The translations under genes and the position numbers were made by a program. Under the pieces are notes generated by a model, which saw nothing but the letters and a program-made list of their open reading frames with translations, did no database searches and was not told where the DNA came from. DNA of 64,000 nucleotides, from NCBI GenBank assembly GCA_023387735.1, contig JAEWHP010000025.1, forward strand, positions 1-64,000. The letters run 5' to 3'. Every line of letters starts with the position of its first letter. Positions within the stretch are counted from its first letter, which is position 1. Positions 1 to 8,390 of the stretch are shown here, one piece after another. This DNA is from Pseudomonadota bacterium. GTDB taxonomy: Bacteria > Pseudomonadota > Alphaproteobacteria > Rhizobiales > Xanthobacteraceae.

Positions 1-285
1 GGGCCGTGCCGGTGCGGCAGCCGGTGGCGGCGGAGCCGGTGCGGGACGCGGAGGTGTTGCGGCGGGTGGCGGAGGCGGCGGCGCCGCTGGCGCCTTGGGC
101 GCGGCGGCTGGCGGCGGAGCGGCTGGAGCGCCCGGCGGTGGCCGCCGGGGTCTTCCGTCCGGGCCACTCTCTTCCTTGGCCTGGGCAACGACCAGAGGTG
201 CGGACTGCGCATGCGATGTGGAGGTCGCGAGCTGCGCTACCGTCAAAGCTGTTGTGGCAAGCAGCACGATGCGAAGGTTTGTCAT
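1..285 (-). CDS. Secreted Pro/Ala-rich protein, amino-terminal part
   Basis: The gene runs off the left edge of the window, so only its first 95 codons are visible and there is no stop. The ATG at 285 has AAGGAC just upstream. The product begins with a signal peptide (hydrophobic core around residues 4-15, probable cleavage after a SHAQS-like site near 25). A short charged linker follows, then from about residue 43 an almost uninterrupted Pro/Ala stretch. In Bradyrhizobium this kind of leader often precedes an OmpA-type domain, but that domain would lie outside the window, so the function is a guess. The extreme G+C of the first 170 bases comes from the Pro/Ala codons. Confidence 0.75.
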   Translation of the reverse strand, partial: MTNLRIVLLATTALTVAQLATSTSHAQSAPLVVAQAKEESGPDGRPRRPPPGAPAAPPPAAAPKAPAAPPPPPPAATPPRPAPAPPPPAAAPARP

Positions 286-469
286 GATGTCCTTGGTCCC
301 CGGAAAAATCCTGGCAGTAACGAATTCGCTTTCATCGACGCATTGGACGACAGTCAACAGGTAATCATTAGGCCGGAATGTGGCTGCCTACAAATGGCCC
401 GACGGAATTTATTTCATCGGGCCAACGGGTTGCATGGGCCGTTGTTCATTGCGTGTTCAGACGATGGCT

Positions 470-712
470 TCAACGCCGACGCTGTCCGGTTCCCATATCT
501 GTCGCCGGATTGGGCGCGCGTGGACCATTGGGCCCCCGCACGGGTAATTCGTCCGGCGTCTTGCCCGGCAGCTCTTCCGGTTGTGGCGGCTGACCCGGTT
601 CGCGCACCGGTGGCGGCACCTCCGGGCGCGGATTCCCCGGGGGCGCTTCCGGCGGCGGCTCGGTCGGCTTGCCCGGCGTTGCCGGCGGGATCTCCGGCGG
701 GTCGATCGGCAT
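470..712 (-). CDS. Small proline-rich protein coupled to the stress gene
   Basis: An 80-residue protein made mostly of Pro, Glu, Gly and Arg, with PP-E repeats through its middle and a basic tail ending in RRR. It has no signal peptide or membrane segment. The ATG at 712 overlaps the stop of the upstream PPOX-type gene as TGATG, so the two are almost certainly one transcript with coupled translation. Low-complexity composition prevents a family assignment. A longer reading of the same frame from 877 would run through the upstream gene and is rejected. The function is unknown, and its stress regulation would follow from the upstream EcfG-like promoter. Confidence 0.6.
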   Translation of the reverse strand: MPIDPPEIPPATPGKPTEPPPEAPPGNPRPEVPPPVREPGQPPQPEELPGKTPDELPVRGPNGPRAPNPATDMGTGQRRR

Positions 713-1197
713 CACATCGAGACCTTGCGGTTTTCGCCGATGTCCGGCCGTGTGCCAGTTGCTACGGCTGCGGCCATCTTCACGTAGCTGATGACGGTGC
801 CGGGCGAATCCCAGAATTCCGCATCGTCGGGGGTGATCTTCAGCACGCGGATGTTGGGATCCTCCGCGCTGTCCCACCAGGCTTTTGCGGGCGTCGAAAA
901 CAGCTCTTTGATCTTCGTGCGATCATTGGAGACGGTCGCGGTGCCCGCGATGGAGACGTATTTCTGGCTGCTTGAATCGGCGAACGACAGGTTGATGGCA
1001 GGGTTGTTGGCGATCTCCTCGTCCTTGTGACGCCGCGCGTCGGTCAGGAAAAAAATCGCGTTGTTGTCCTGCTCCAGATATGCGCTCATCGGCCTTGCGC
1101 GAAGCTTGCCGCCGTCATGGGTAACGAGCATCGCAAAGCCGATCTTCTTCATCAATTGCCAGACACGATCCTGATCGCGCGCATTGTCGTTGCTCAT
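712..1197 (-). CDS. Pyridoxamine 5'-phosphate oxidase-family general stress protein
   Basis: A 161-residue protein of the split-barrel flavin-binding superfamily, of the type annotated as general stress protein 26. Recognisable blocks are the start of the barrel (GFAMLVTHDGGKLRARPMS, residues about 21-39), the strand FFLTDARRHKDEEIANNP (about 50-67), YVSIAGTATV, and the C-terminal region with KAWWDSAEDPNIRVLKI. Members bind FMN or a related flavin cofactor, and many lack known enzyme activity. It is the first gene of a two-gene unit whose second gene starts inside its stop codon. A canonical general-stress sigma promoter lies 39 bases upstream of the ATG, which supports a stress role. Confidence 0.88.
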   Translation of the reverse strand: MSNDNARDQDRVWQLMKKIGFAMLVTHDGGKLRARPMSAYLEQDNNAIFFLTDARRHKDEEIANNPAINLSFADSSSQKYVSIAGTATVSNDRTKIKELFSTPAKAWWDSAEDPNIRVLKITPDDAEFWDSPGTVISYVKMAAAVATGTRPDIGENRKVSM

Positions 1198-1235
1198 TTG
1201 CCGGTTTCTCCCACGGGTTCGGTTCAGGGAGCGAC

Positions 1236-1260
1236 AACGGCGGCGACGGCGCGATGTTCC
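1236..1260 (-). promoter_or_regulatory. EcfG-type general stress promoter
   Basis: Read on the minus strand the site is GGAAC, a 16-base spacer, then CGTT. This is the consensus recognised by the alphaproteobacterial general stress sigma factor EcfG/SigT. The -10 element ends 39 bases before the start codon of the PPOX-family stress gene, a normal distance. Both elements match without mismatch. Function is inferred from the match and from the stress-type gene it precedes. Confidence 0.75.
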
Positions 1261-1314
1261 TCTCGCAACGGAATTGGAACCCGCGGAACCGATCCTGCGG
1301 TTTGGAAGTATCGA

Positions 1315-2172
1315 TCAGCCGCGCACCAGCAGCGTGTTGCTGCGGGTCTTGCCGGTTTCGACATAACCCCGCGCGCGCATGTCGGCGATGCAGTCCTGCT
1401 GCCATTCGTTCTTCGAGAGATGCTCGATCACGACCGCGCGCGGCCACAGCGGTTGCGGCGCTTGCGCGAAGAAGCCCATCAAGACGCGATCTTCATAACC
1501 TTCGACATCGATCTTGAGCGCATCGACATGCGATGCGCCGGCTTCCTCGAGGATGCGCTGCAGCCGCAAGGACGGCACTCGGATCGCCTTGCCCGAGGCG
1601 GTTCCCGAAACGATGTGGCTGGCGCCGAGATTGTCGCCATCTGTCTCGATCATCAGTTCGCCATCGGCCGGACCGGCGGCGGCCGCGACCAGCTTCACCT
1701 GAGCGTAACCTGACGAGGCGTTGTTGAACGCAAGCCGCGCGTGGGTGACGGGATGCGGCTCGATCGCGATGACCTTGCCGGTCGCGCCGACATGACGCGC
1801 CAGCGCCAGCGCATAGGTGCCGACATTGGCCCCGACATCGATGAATACGCCGCCGGCGGGAATGTGCGCGCGCAAAAAATCAAGTTCCTCGAGATTGTAG
1901 TCAGGATTGAACAACGCGCCGCGCTCAGTGGCGCTGGCCTGGTGGTAGAACCGGAATGAGGCGCCCTGATACGCCACGTCGACGGGACCCGCGCGCAGCA
2001 GATTGACCAGCCGCGACAGCCAGGGGCGGAACGCGCCGCGCTTCAGCCGTGAGCCATGCGCCATGGAGATGATCGCGGCCTGCGCGGCATTCGGCGCGAA
2101 CGCGCCGAACGGCGCGGGGGTGGGGTCGTTGTCGGGAGTCAAGCCATGGTCCTCAGTGAGCGGCGCATGCAT
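1315..2172 (-). CDS. FkbM family methyltransferase
   Basis: A 285-residue SAM-dependent methyltransferase. The SAM-binding motif I is clear (FIDVGANVGTYALALA, about residues 110-125), followed by the acidic end of strand 2 (VIAIEPHP), then the FkbM-typical LKIDVEGYEDRVLMG near residue 225 and the terminal block with VVIEHLSKNEW. FkbM enzymes methylate hydroxyls of small molecules or sugars, and the substrate here is not visible. The amino-terminal 80 residues carry the usual helical lead-in. The gene stands alone, with a TPR gene downstream in the same direction across a repeat-bearing gap. Confidence 0.85.
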   Translation of the reverse strand: MHAPLTEDHGLTPDNDPTPAPFGAFAPNAAQAAIISMAHGSRLKRGAFRPWLSRLVNLLRAGPVDVAYQGASFRFYHQASATERGALFNPDYNLEELDFLRAHIPAGGVFIDVGANVGTYALALARHVGATGKVIAIEPHPVTHARLAFNNASSGYAQVKLVAAAAGPADGELMIETDGDNLGASHIVSGTASGKAIRVPSLRLQRILEEAGASHVDALKIDVEGYEDRVLMGFFAQAPQPLWPRAVVIEHLSKNEWQQDCIADMRARGYVETGKTRSNTLLVRG

Positions 2173-2235
2173 AGCCGGTTTTGCGACGGTGAAACAGGTT
2201 CAATTGTTGTTCGAGTTGGCGCAGTTCATCGGCTG

Positions 2236-2300
2236 TCATCCCCGCCTGCGCGGGTATGAAGACGGCTATTGTCGCTGCGCTCGCAATGACGGGTCTCACG
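2236..2300. repeat. Fragment of an intergenic palindromic repeat
   Basis: The sequence starts CTGTCATCCCCGCCTGCGCG and continues into a GTCGCTGCGCTCGCAATGACG stretch, both recognisable as ends of short repeats scattered between genes in Bradyrhizobium. It fills most of the gap between the FkbM and TPR genes. No open frame or promoter is evident. Confidence 0.4.
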
Positions 2301-2376
2301 CAGGTGAGCACCATGGCGATGCCCTGCTCGTCGGCGGCTTGATGACTTCGTCGTCGTACACCGAGCCGTCAAGTTC

Positions 2377-4761
2377 TCACTTTCCCAGCCCTCGGGCAAT
2401 CTTGCCCTCGATCCTCTTCGCGTCGGCGGGATCGGGCTTGAGCGACAACGCCTGCTGCCAGGACTTGCGCGCCTCGTCATGGCGTCCCGTCCGCCAGTAC
2501 GCATCGCCGAGATGGTCTCTTGTTCCGCTGCTGTTCGGTTCGACCGCGGCCGCGCGCTCCATGAACTTGATCGCCTGCTGATAGTCGCCGAGGCGGTAGT
2601 GCGCCCAGCCGAGACTGTCGAGCAGATTGCCGTCGTCCGGGTCGAGCTTGACGGCCTTCTCGATCAGCGCCAGGCCTTCCTTCAGCTTGACGTTTCGATC
2701 GACCCAGCCAAAGCCGAGATTATTGAGAACCGAGGGCTGATCGGGGTCGAGCTCGATCGCCTTGAGATAATCCGCCTCGGCCTGGGGCCATTTGCCGAGG
2801 TGATCGTAGCTCAGGCCGCGAAGATGCCAGTAGTTCCAATGCGCCTTCTCCGGCTTGCCGGACAACTCGATCGCCCTTGTGTAATCCTTCACCGCGCGTT
2901 CGAAATCGCTTTTGCCGCGGTACGCACTGCCGCGAACGCCATAGGCCCATCTATATTTCGGGTCGAGGCGGATCGCCTCGCTGCAATCCTTGATGGCGCG
3001 GTCATTGTCATCCTTGCTGGCGTAGGCACTGCAGCGACTGTACCAGGCCGTTGCATGTTTCGGATCGAGGCGGATGGCCTCGTTGAAATCCGCGATGGCG
3101 CGGTCGAAATCGCCCTTGCTGGAATAGGCGGTGCCTCGATTGGAATATGCCCTCCCATCTTTCGGATCGAGCAGTATTGCCTCGTCGAACTCGCCGATGG
3201 CGCGGTCTAAATCGTTCTTGCGAAAATAGACCGCCCCGCGATTGAAATACGCCGCCGCATATTTCGGGTCGAGGCGAATCGCCTCGCTGTAATCCTCGAT
3301 GGCGCGGTCGCCATCGCCCTTTTCCCTGCGGGCATTGCCGCGATTGTACCAGGCTGCCACATACTTCGGATCGAGGCGAATGGCCTCGTCGAAATCCGCG
3401 ATCGCCCGGTCATTGTCCTTGTCGGAGTAAGCGCTGCCGCGACTGTACCAGGCCATCGCGTCCTTCGGGTCGAGGCGGATCGCTTCGTCGAACTCCTTGA
3501 TGGCGCGGTCGCCGTCGCCCTTGTGGACGTAGGCAACGCCGCGATTGTACCAGGCCGCCGCGTATTTCGGATCGAGCCGGATCGCCTCGCTGTAATCCTT
3601 GATCGCGCGGTCGTTGTCGCCCTTCTCCTTGTGCGCATTGCCGCGGTCGTAATAGGCAACCGGAAATTTTGGCTCGAGGCGGATCGCCTGGTCGAAATCC
3701 CGGATGGCGCGGTCGTTGTCGCCTTTCATGAAATGGACGATGCCGCGCATGTAGAAGGACTTGGCATCCTTCGGATCGCGCCGGATGGCTTCGTCGTAAT
3801 CCCTGATGACGCCGTCGTAATCGCGGCTCTCGGTGGAGGCCTTGCTGCGATCGTCAGGAGGCGTTGGCGCGGTCCGATTGGCGCTCCGCCGCAGCCGCGC
3901 CGCCTCGTCGAAATCCTGCTTCGCCCGGGCGGTGTCTCCCTTGCGTTCATAGGCCCGCCCGCGAATTTCATAGGCAAGCGCATATCTTGGATCGAGGCGG
4001 ATCGCCTGATCGTAATCCTTGATGGCGCGGTCGTTGTCGCCCTTGAAATACCAGGCGCCGCCACGGTGCAAATAGGTGCTCGCGTTCTTCGGGTCGAGGT
4101 GGATCGCTGCGCTGTAGTCGGCGATGGCGCGGTCGTGGTCGCGCTTGCTGGTGTAGGCCTGTCCGCGATTGAAGTAGGCGTCCGCAAAGTTCGGATCGAG
4201 CCGGATCGCCTCGTCATGATCCCTGATGGCGCGGTCGTAGTCGCCCTTGCCGGAATAGGCACTACCTCGGTTGCTGTAGGCGTCGGCAAATTTCGGATTG
4301 AGACGGATCGCCTCGTCATGATCCTTGATGGCGCGGTCGTGATCCCCCTTGCTGTGATAGACTTTCCCGCGTCCCTCAAAGCCAAGCGCATAATTTGGAT
4401 TGAGGCGGATGGCCTCGTTGAAGTCCTTGATGGCGCGGTCGTAGTCGGCCTTCATGTGGTGCGCACGGCCGCGCGCGTTGAAAGCACGCTCGGATTTCGG
4501 ATCGAGCCGGATGGCCTCGTCGTAATCCCTGATGGCGAGGTCGTAGTCGCGCCTGCTGTATGCATAGCCGCGATTGACAAGGGCGTTGACGCGGTTCGCC
4601 TCGCTCTCCGCCGCGCCGCGCGCCAATACCGCCGTGCATCCGGCGATCTTGCGATCCTCATTTCCGATCTGGCCACAATCCTCCCACGCCTTGTCCGCCG
4701 CGCGGGCCGGCGGCGCGAGCAGGGGCAGCATCAGGGCCAGGAAAAGGCAATGCCAGAGCAT
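2377..4761 (-). CDS. Secreted tetratricopeptide (TPR) repeat protein, about 21 repeats
   Basis: A 794-residue protein. The first 22 residues form a signal peptide (hydrophobic LFLALMLPLL, cleavage near PARA-A). A short Cys-containing lead (ED-CGQ, AGC) is followed by about twenty-one 34-residue TPR units with the consensus DRAI-D-EAIRLDPK-A-Y. The repeat near residue 275 is degenerate and is followed by a Pro/Ser-rich break. The last four units diverge and include a conserved LDSLGWAHYRLGDY block. ATG 4761 is preferred over the TTG at 4776 because GAGG precedes it. TPR solenoids act as protein-interaction scaffolds, probably here in the periplasm. The near-identical central units suggest recent internal duplication. 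Confidence 0.88.
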   Translation of the reverse strand: MLWHCLFLALMLPLLAPPARAADKAWEDCGQIGNEDRKIAGCTAVLARGAAESEANRVNALVNRGYAYSRRDYDLAIRDYDEAIRLDPKSERAFNARGRAHHMKADYDRAIKDFNEAIRLNPNYALGFEGRGKVYHSKGDHDRAIKDHDEAIRLNPKFADAYSNRGSAYSGKGDYDRAIRDHDEAIRLDPNFADAYFNRGQAYTSKRDHDRAIADYSAAIHLDPKNASTYLHRGGAWYFKGDNDRAIKDYDQAIRLDPRYALAYEIRGRAYERKGDTARAKQDFDEAARLRRSANRTAPTPPDDRSKASTESRDYDGVIRDYDEAIRRDPKDAKSFYMRGIVHFMKGDNDRAIRDFDQAIRLEPKFPVAYYDRGNAHKEKGDNDRAIKDYSEAIRLDPKYAAAWYNRGVAYVHKGDGDRAIKEFDEAIRLDPKDAMAWYSRGSAYSDKDNDRAIADFDEAIRLDPKYVAAWYNRGNARREKGDGDRAIEDYSEAIRLDPKYAAAYFNRGAVYFRKNDLDRAIGEFDEAILLDPKDGRAYSNRGTAYSSKGDFDRAIADFNEAIRLDPKHATAWYSRCSAYASKDDNDRAIKDCSEAIRLDPKYRWAYGVRGSAYRGKSDFERAVKDYTRAIELSGKPEKAHWNYWHLRGLSYDHLGKWPQAEADYLKAIELDPDQPSVLNNLGFGWVDRNVKLKEGLALIEKAVKLDPDDGNLLDSLGWAHYRLGDYQQAIKFMERAAAVEPNSSGTRDHLGDAYWRTGRHDEARKSWQQALSLKPDPADAKRIEGKIARGLGK

Positions 4762-4776
4762 CTCATCCTCATCCAA

Positions 4777-5208
4777 AATGCGTGGGCAAAGGCGGCGCGA
4801 CGAATATTGTCGTTACGGCGTGGATGGCTCCGGCGAAACGTGCCGGCACAGCCCGCGACGAGCATGAGGCCGCTCGCGCGATTGGGCAAGGGGCATGCCC
4901 ATAACCATCTCCAGCTTCTCGGGCTGTTCGAGTGCGCGCGGCCAATGAGTGATCTTGCCTGACGAGTGGTTGAGACCGCGGAGTCGATTAAGTCGGCGGG
5001 TCGTCAGAGTCCAGTAGGCTCTGAGAGACACCGGGCCCCTTAGCGCGGGGAAATGGTGCGGTGGGCCAGAATCGGACTTGTATCGAACCGCGCGTCGCAT
5101 CGCGGTGTTGGCAAACGCTGCGGCCGTGGACAAGCCACGATCATGGCTGACAGCCAAGGACGCGGAGGGTTCTGTCTTCGAAGCATCCTCGCCATGCACC
5201 AAGAGCAA
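4777..5208. other. Intergenic stretch without a convincing gene
   Basis: A 430-base gap between the TPR gene and the end of the hybrid kinase. Short frames cross it on both strands but lack ribosome binding sites, conserved motifs and a coding-like composition. It presumably contains the promoter of the TPR gene. I saw no tRNA or terminator hairpin in it. Confidence 0.5.
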
Positions 5209-8200
5209 TCAGATTTCGTCGAGAATGCTCCGAACCTTCGTAGCCAAGTCTTCGATATTGAAGGGCTTCGAAAGCAAATGTTTGCCTGGGTCGAGCATGC
5301 CGTTGTGAACGATTGCATTTCGAGTGTAGCCAGTCGTGAATAGCACTTTCAGTCCTGGCCTCGCCCTCGACAGCTCAGTCGCCAGCTCCGCGCCGGTCAT
5401 TTCCGGCATCACCACATCGGTAAACAGCAAGTCCGGAAGGAGGCCATCTTCGATTTTCTGTAACGCTTCTTTCGCACTCGCTGCTTCGACGACGGTGTAG
5501 CCTAGTTCCCGCAAGCTTTCCGACGAGATGCTGCGAACTCGCTCGTCGTCTTCGACAACAAGAATAGTCTCCTTGTGCAGACTTGCACCGATATGCGCCG
5601 TTCCTTGTCGCGCTTCGGGACGTTCCTCATTTCCGGCATGGCGCGGAAGATACAATTTGACGGTGGTGCCGACGCCTATCTCCGAATAAATCTTCACGTG
5701 GCCGCCTGACTGGCGCACAAATCCGTAAACCTGACTTAGGCCTAATCCCGTGCCTTTTCCGACTTCTTTTGTCGTGAAGAACGGGTCGAACGCTTTTCCC
5801 AGGACGTCGTTCGCCATCCCCACGCCGTTATCCGTAACTGCTACGAGAACGTACTGTCCGGGTTTCAAAGCATAATCGCTTGCATACCTCTCATCGATGG
5901 AAGAGTTGCTGGTTTCAATCGTCAGCTTTCCCCCCTTTGGCATCGCATCCCGCGCGTTAACCGCAAGGTTCAGAATCGCACTTTCAAGCTGAGCAGTGTC
6001 GGCTTTGATGCGCCACAATCCGGCCGCCAGGACCGCCTCGAGCCGAATGAGTTCGCCCAGCGACCGGTCGAGAAGATCGCTCATCCCTCCAATCATCTTG
6101 TTGAGGTCAATGACCTCCGGCGTCAGCGGTTGTTGACGAGAGAAAGCCAACAGTCTCTGGGTCAAAGTGGCGGCTCGGTTAGCGCCATCGATGGCCCCGT
6201 CGATGAACCGATCGATATCAGCCATGCCGTTGTTCAGGCGCCGCTTGGCAAGATTCAGCCCGCCGATAATGACGGCCAGCATATTATTGAAATCGTGTGC
6301 GATGCCTCCAGTCAACTGCCCGACGGCTTCCATTTTCTGCGATTGCCGCAATTGCTCTTCTGCTTTCATACGTTCGGCGATCTCGGCAGCGACGCGTTGC
6401 TCGAGTTCGGCGTTCAGGGTCTGGAGCCGGGTCAAAAGACGTGCATTGTCTATCGCTGTCGCCGCATGGCCCGCGATGCCGAGCAGCGCAGTCTCATGCT
6501 CGATCTGAAACCTGCCTGTTTCGGCGTGACCGAAGAACAAGCCGCCCAGAACTTCCCCAGTCCGGGAAATCACCGGAACAGCCAGGTAGGACCGGACCGG
6601 AAGATGGCCCTCCGGCATGCCTTTGCGGGGTGCGTTCTGGCCGTAACGATGGTCCTGCAGGATATCGTTGGAACGCACGACGCCTGTACCCGTGAAGGTC
6701 GGCTCAAACACTGCCGTGTTGCGCGGCATCGGAAAATTTTCAAAGGCTGACCGAGGGACGCCCGACAGCGAATAGAGCATGTAGCTTCCGCCGTCCGGCG
6801 TAAGCACGTTGTAGAAAAACGCCCCAAACTGCGCACCCGACAGTTCGACGCCAGCATCCGTGACGATCTGAACGATCTTCTCGAGGTCACGCTCCCGTGC
6901 AACGGAAGCACCGGTATCATTCAGGAGTCTGAGATGCCTCTCGGATTTCTTCTGCGCTGTGATATCGAGCACCGTGCCAATAAAGCGGACCGCTCGGCCG
7001 TTCGAGAAAAGGGCATCGCCAGTCGCGGCGATCCAGCGCTCTACGCCGTCGTCGATTCCGACGGTCCGGTATTCAATATTGTAGGGGGCCGGAGACTCGG
7101 GTGCCAGGGCTCTGGATACGGCGTCGTGCGCCCGTTCCCTATCGTCCGGATGAAGTCCTTTCAGGAAAGTTCCTTCGTAGCTCACCGCCGCATCGGGCGG
7201 TAAGCCAAAAAGCTCTTTGCATCGGTTATCCCACTGAAGAATCTCAGTGACCGGATCAAAGTCCCAGGTGCCTATCCCCGCGGCCTTGTTGGCAAGGCTT
7301 AGCCGCTCGGCAGCGTCTCGTGCCGCCTGTTCGGACCTGACACGCTCGATATGCGCCCACGAACGTTGAGTAACCTCCGTGAGCAAGTCGAGTTCACGTC
7401 GCGTCCACTGGTGAGCCTTGCGACGATGAATGGCCATGAGGGCCGTCAGGTGCCCCTCCTTCACGAAAGGCATACAAATCGTCGAACCTATACCGATCTT
7501 CTGGAAAGCGGCTGCCGCCTGCGGCGCAAGCTCCTTCAGATTATCGTTGATAATAAGCGGGCGGCCGGCGCCTAGCTCGCGAACCGCCTTTTCACCGAAG
7601 TCAGCCAGGCTGTAATGGCCCAATATGTGCTGTGCTCCAGGTGCTGCCCAATCCCCTCGTATGGTGAAACCGTCCTCGTCCGGGTCCACATCGGCATACG
7701 CGCAACTTGAGACACCAAGGTGCTCGCCAAGCATTTTGGTAGTGGTTGCCAGCACCCCATCCGCGTCCCGACTGCTAGCGGTCTCCTTGTTGAGTGCGTC
7801 CAGGAAGAGCAGTCTGGCTTCGTTTTCCCGAACGGCCGATTCTGCACGTCGACGTTCAACGGCAGTTCGCGTGCGCTCGGCAACTTCCCGGATGAGATCC
7901 AGCTCTACAGTGCTCCATTCTCGTGGCGTCGCATTGTTGAGATAGAGTAATGCCACTACCCCGTCGGGCTCCGAGATAGGCATATTAACGAGTGCGCGTG
8001 CAGATATTGCCTCGAGTGCTGAAGCGCGCTCGCCGACGCGGGGGTCATTTCGCGCATCGGCACAGACAACGGTCTCGCCCCGCTTCAGGTTCTCGATGTA
8101 GCTGCCATAGTCGCGGAAATGCAGCACGCCCGCGAGGCTGGCAATGCCCGGGGCGTTCCAATCGCGGTTGATCGTGATAGTTTCGGCGGAAGTATCGATG

Positions 8201-8358
8201 GTGCCATAGCCGGCCCTGCTCACGTCCAGGCTGCGGCCAAGTAACTCTGCCGCGGCAAAAGCGAGATCGTCAGCATTGCCGATCTCCCGGATGTAGTCGC
8301 CGAGGGTGGCCAAGACAGTGTTGCGGTCGGCCGACGACGCCTTGGTCGCTGTCGTCAT
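5209..8358 (-). CDS. Hybrid sensor histidine kinase, GAF-GAF-PAS-GAF-HisKA-HATPase-REC
   Basis: A cytosolic hybrid kinase of about 1049 residues with no membrane segment. In order it has two GAF domains (about 20-165 and 185-325), a PAS/PAC domain (about 345-465, ending in GTVLDITAQKKSE), a third GAF domain (about 480-625), a coiled coil, the HisKA box GGIAHDFNNML with His near 687, the ATPase N box NARDAMPKGG, G boxes DNGVGM and GKGTGLGLS, and a receiver domain with DVVMPEMTG (Asp near 980). The ATG at 8358 has GGGGAAG five bases upstream. An ATG at 8391 overlaps the stop of the upstream ABC transporter as TAATG and is also possible, adding 11 residues. The stimulus and partner regulator are not visible. 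Confidence 0.9.
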   Translation of the reverse strand: MTTATKASSADRNTVLATLGDYIREIGNADDLAFAAAELLGRSLDVSRAGYGTIDTSAETITINRDWNAPGIASLAGVLHFRDYGSYIENLKRGETVVCADARNDPRVGERASALEAISARALVNMPISEPDGVVALLYLNNATPREWSTVELDLIREVAERTRTAVERRRAESAVRENEARLLFLDALNKETASSRDADGVLATTTKMLGEHLGVSSCAYADVDPDEDGFTIRGDWAAPGAQHILGHYSLADFGEKAVRELGAGRPLIINDNLKELAPQAAAAFQKIGIGSTICMPFVKEGHLTALMAIHRRKAHQWTRRELDLLTEVTQRSWAHIERVRSEQAARDAAERLSLANKAAGIGTWDFDPVTEILQWDNRCKELFGLPPDAAVSYEGTFLKGLHPDDRERAHDAVSRALAPESPAPYNIEYRTVGIDDGVERWIAATGDALFSNGRAVRFIGTVLDITAQKKSERHLRLLNDTGASVARERDLEKIVQIVTDAGVELSGAQFGAFFYNVLTPDGGSYMLYSLSGVPRSAFENFPMPRNTAVFEPTFTGTGVVRSNDILQDHRYGQNAPRKGMPEGHLPVRSYLAVPVISRTGEVLGGLFFGHAETGRFQIEHETALLGIAGHAATAIDNARLLTRLQTLNAELEQRVAAEIAERMKAEEQLRQSQKMEAVGQLTGGIAHDFNNMLAVIIGGLNLAKRRLNNGMADIDRFIDGAIDGANRAATLTQRLLAFSRQQPLTPEVIDLNKMIGGMSDLLDRSLGELIRLEAVLAAGLWRIKADTAQLESAILNLAVNARDAMPKGGKLTIETSNSSIDERYASDYALKPGQYVLVAVTDNGVGMANDVLGKAFDPFFTTKEVGKGTGLGLSQVYGFVRQSGGHVKIYSEIGVGTTVKLYLPRHAGNEERPEARQGTAHIGASLHKETILVVEDDERVRSISSESLRELGYTVVEAASAKEALQKIEDGLLPDLLFTDVVMPEMTGAELATELSRARPGLKVLFTTGYTRNAIVHNGMLDPGKHLLSKPFNIEDLATKVRSILDEI

Positions 8359-8390
8359 CGATCTTCCCCGGCCACTTCCTATCTCCCGCA

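Noticed and set aside
2700..4700. Repeat-rich DNA that could be mistaken for a CRISPR array, and long frames on the opposite strand
   Set aside because: The period is about 102 bases and codes for TPR units on the minus strand; the other frames are shadows without ribosome binding sites.
4813..5208. 131-codon frame on the minus strand
   Set aside because: No ribosome binding site, no motif, overlapping alternative frames of equal quality.
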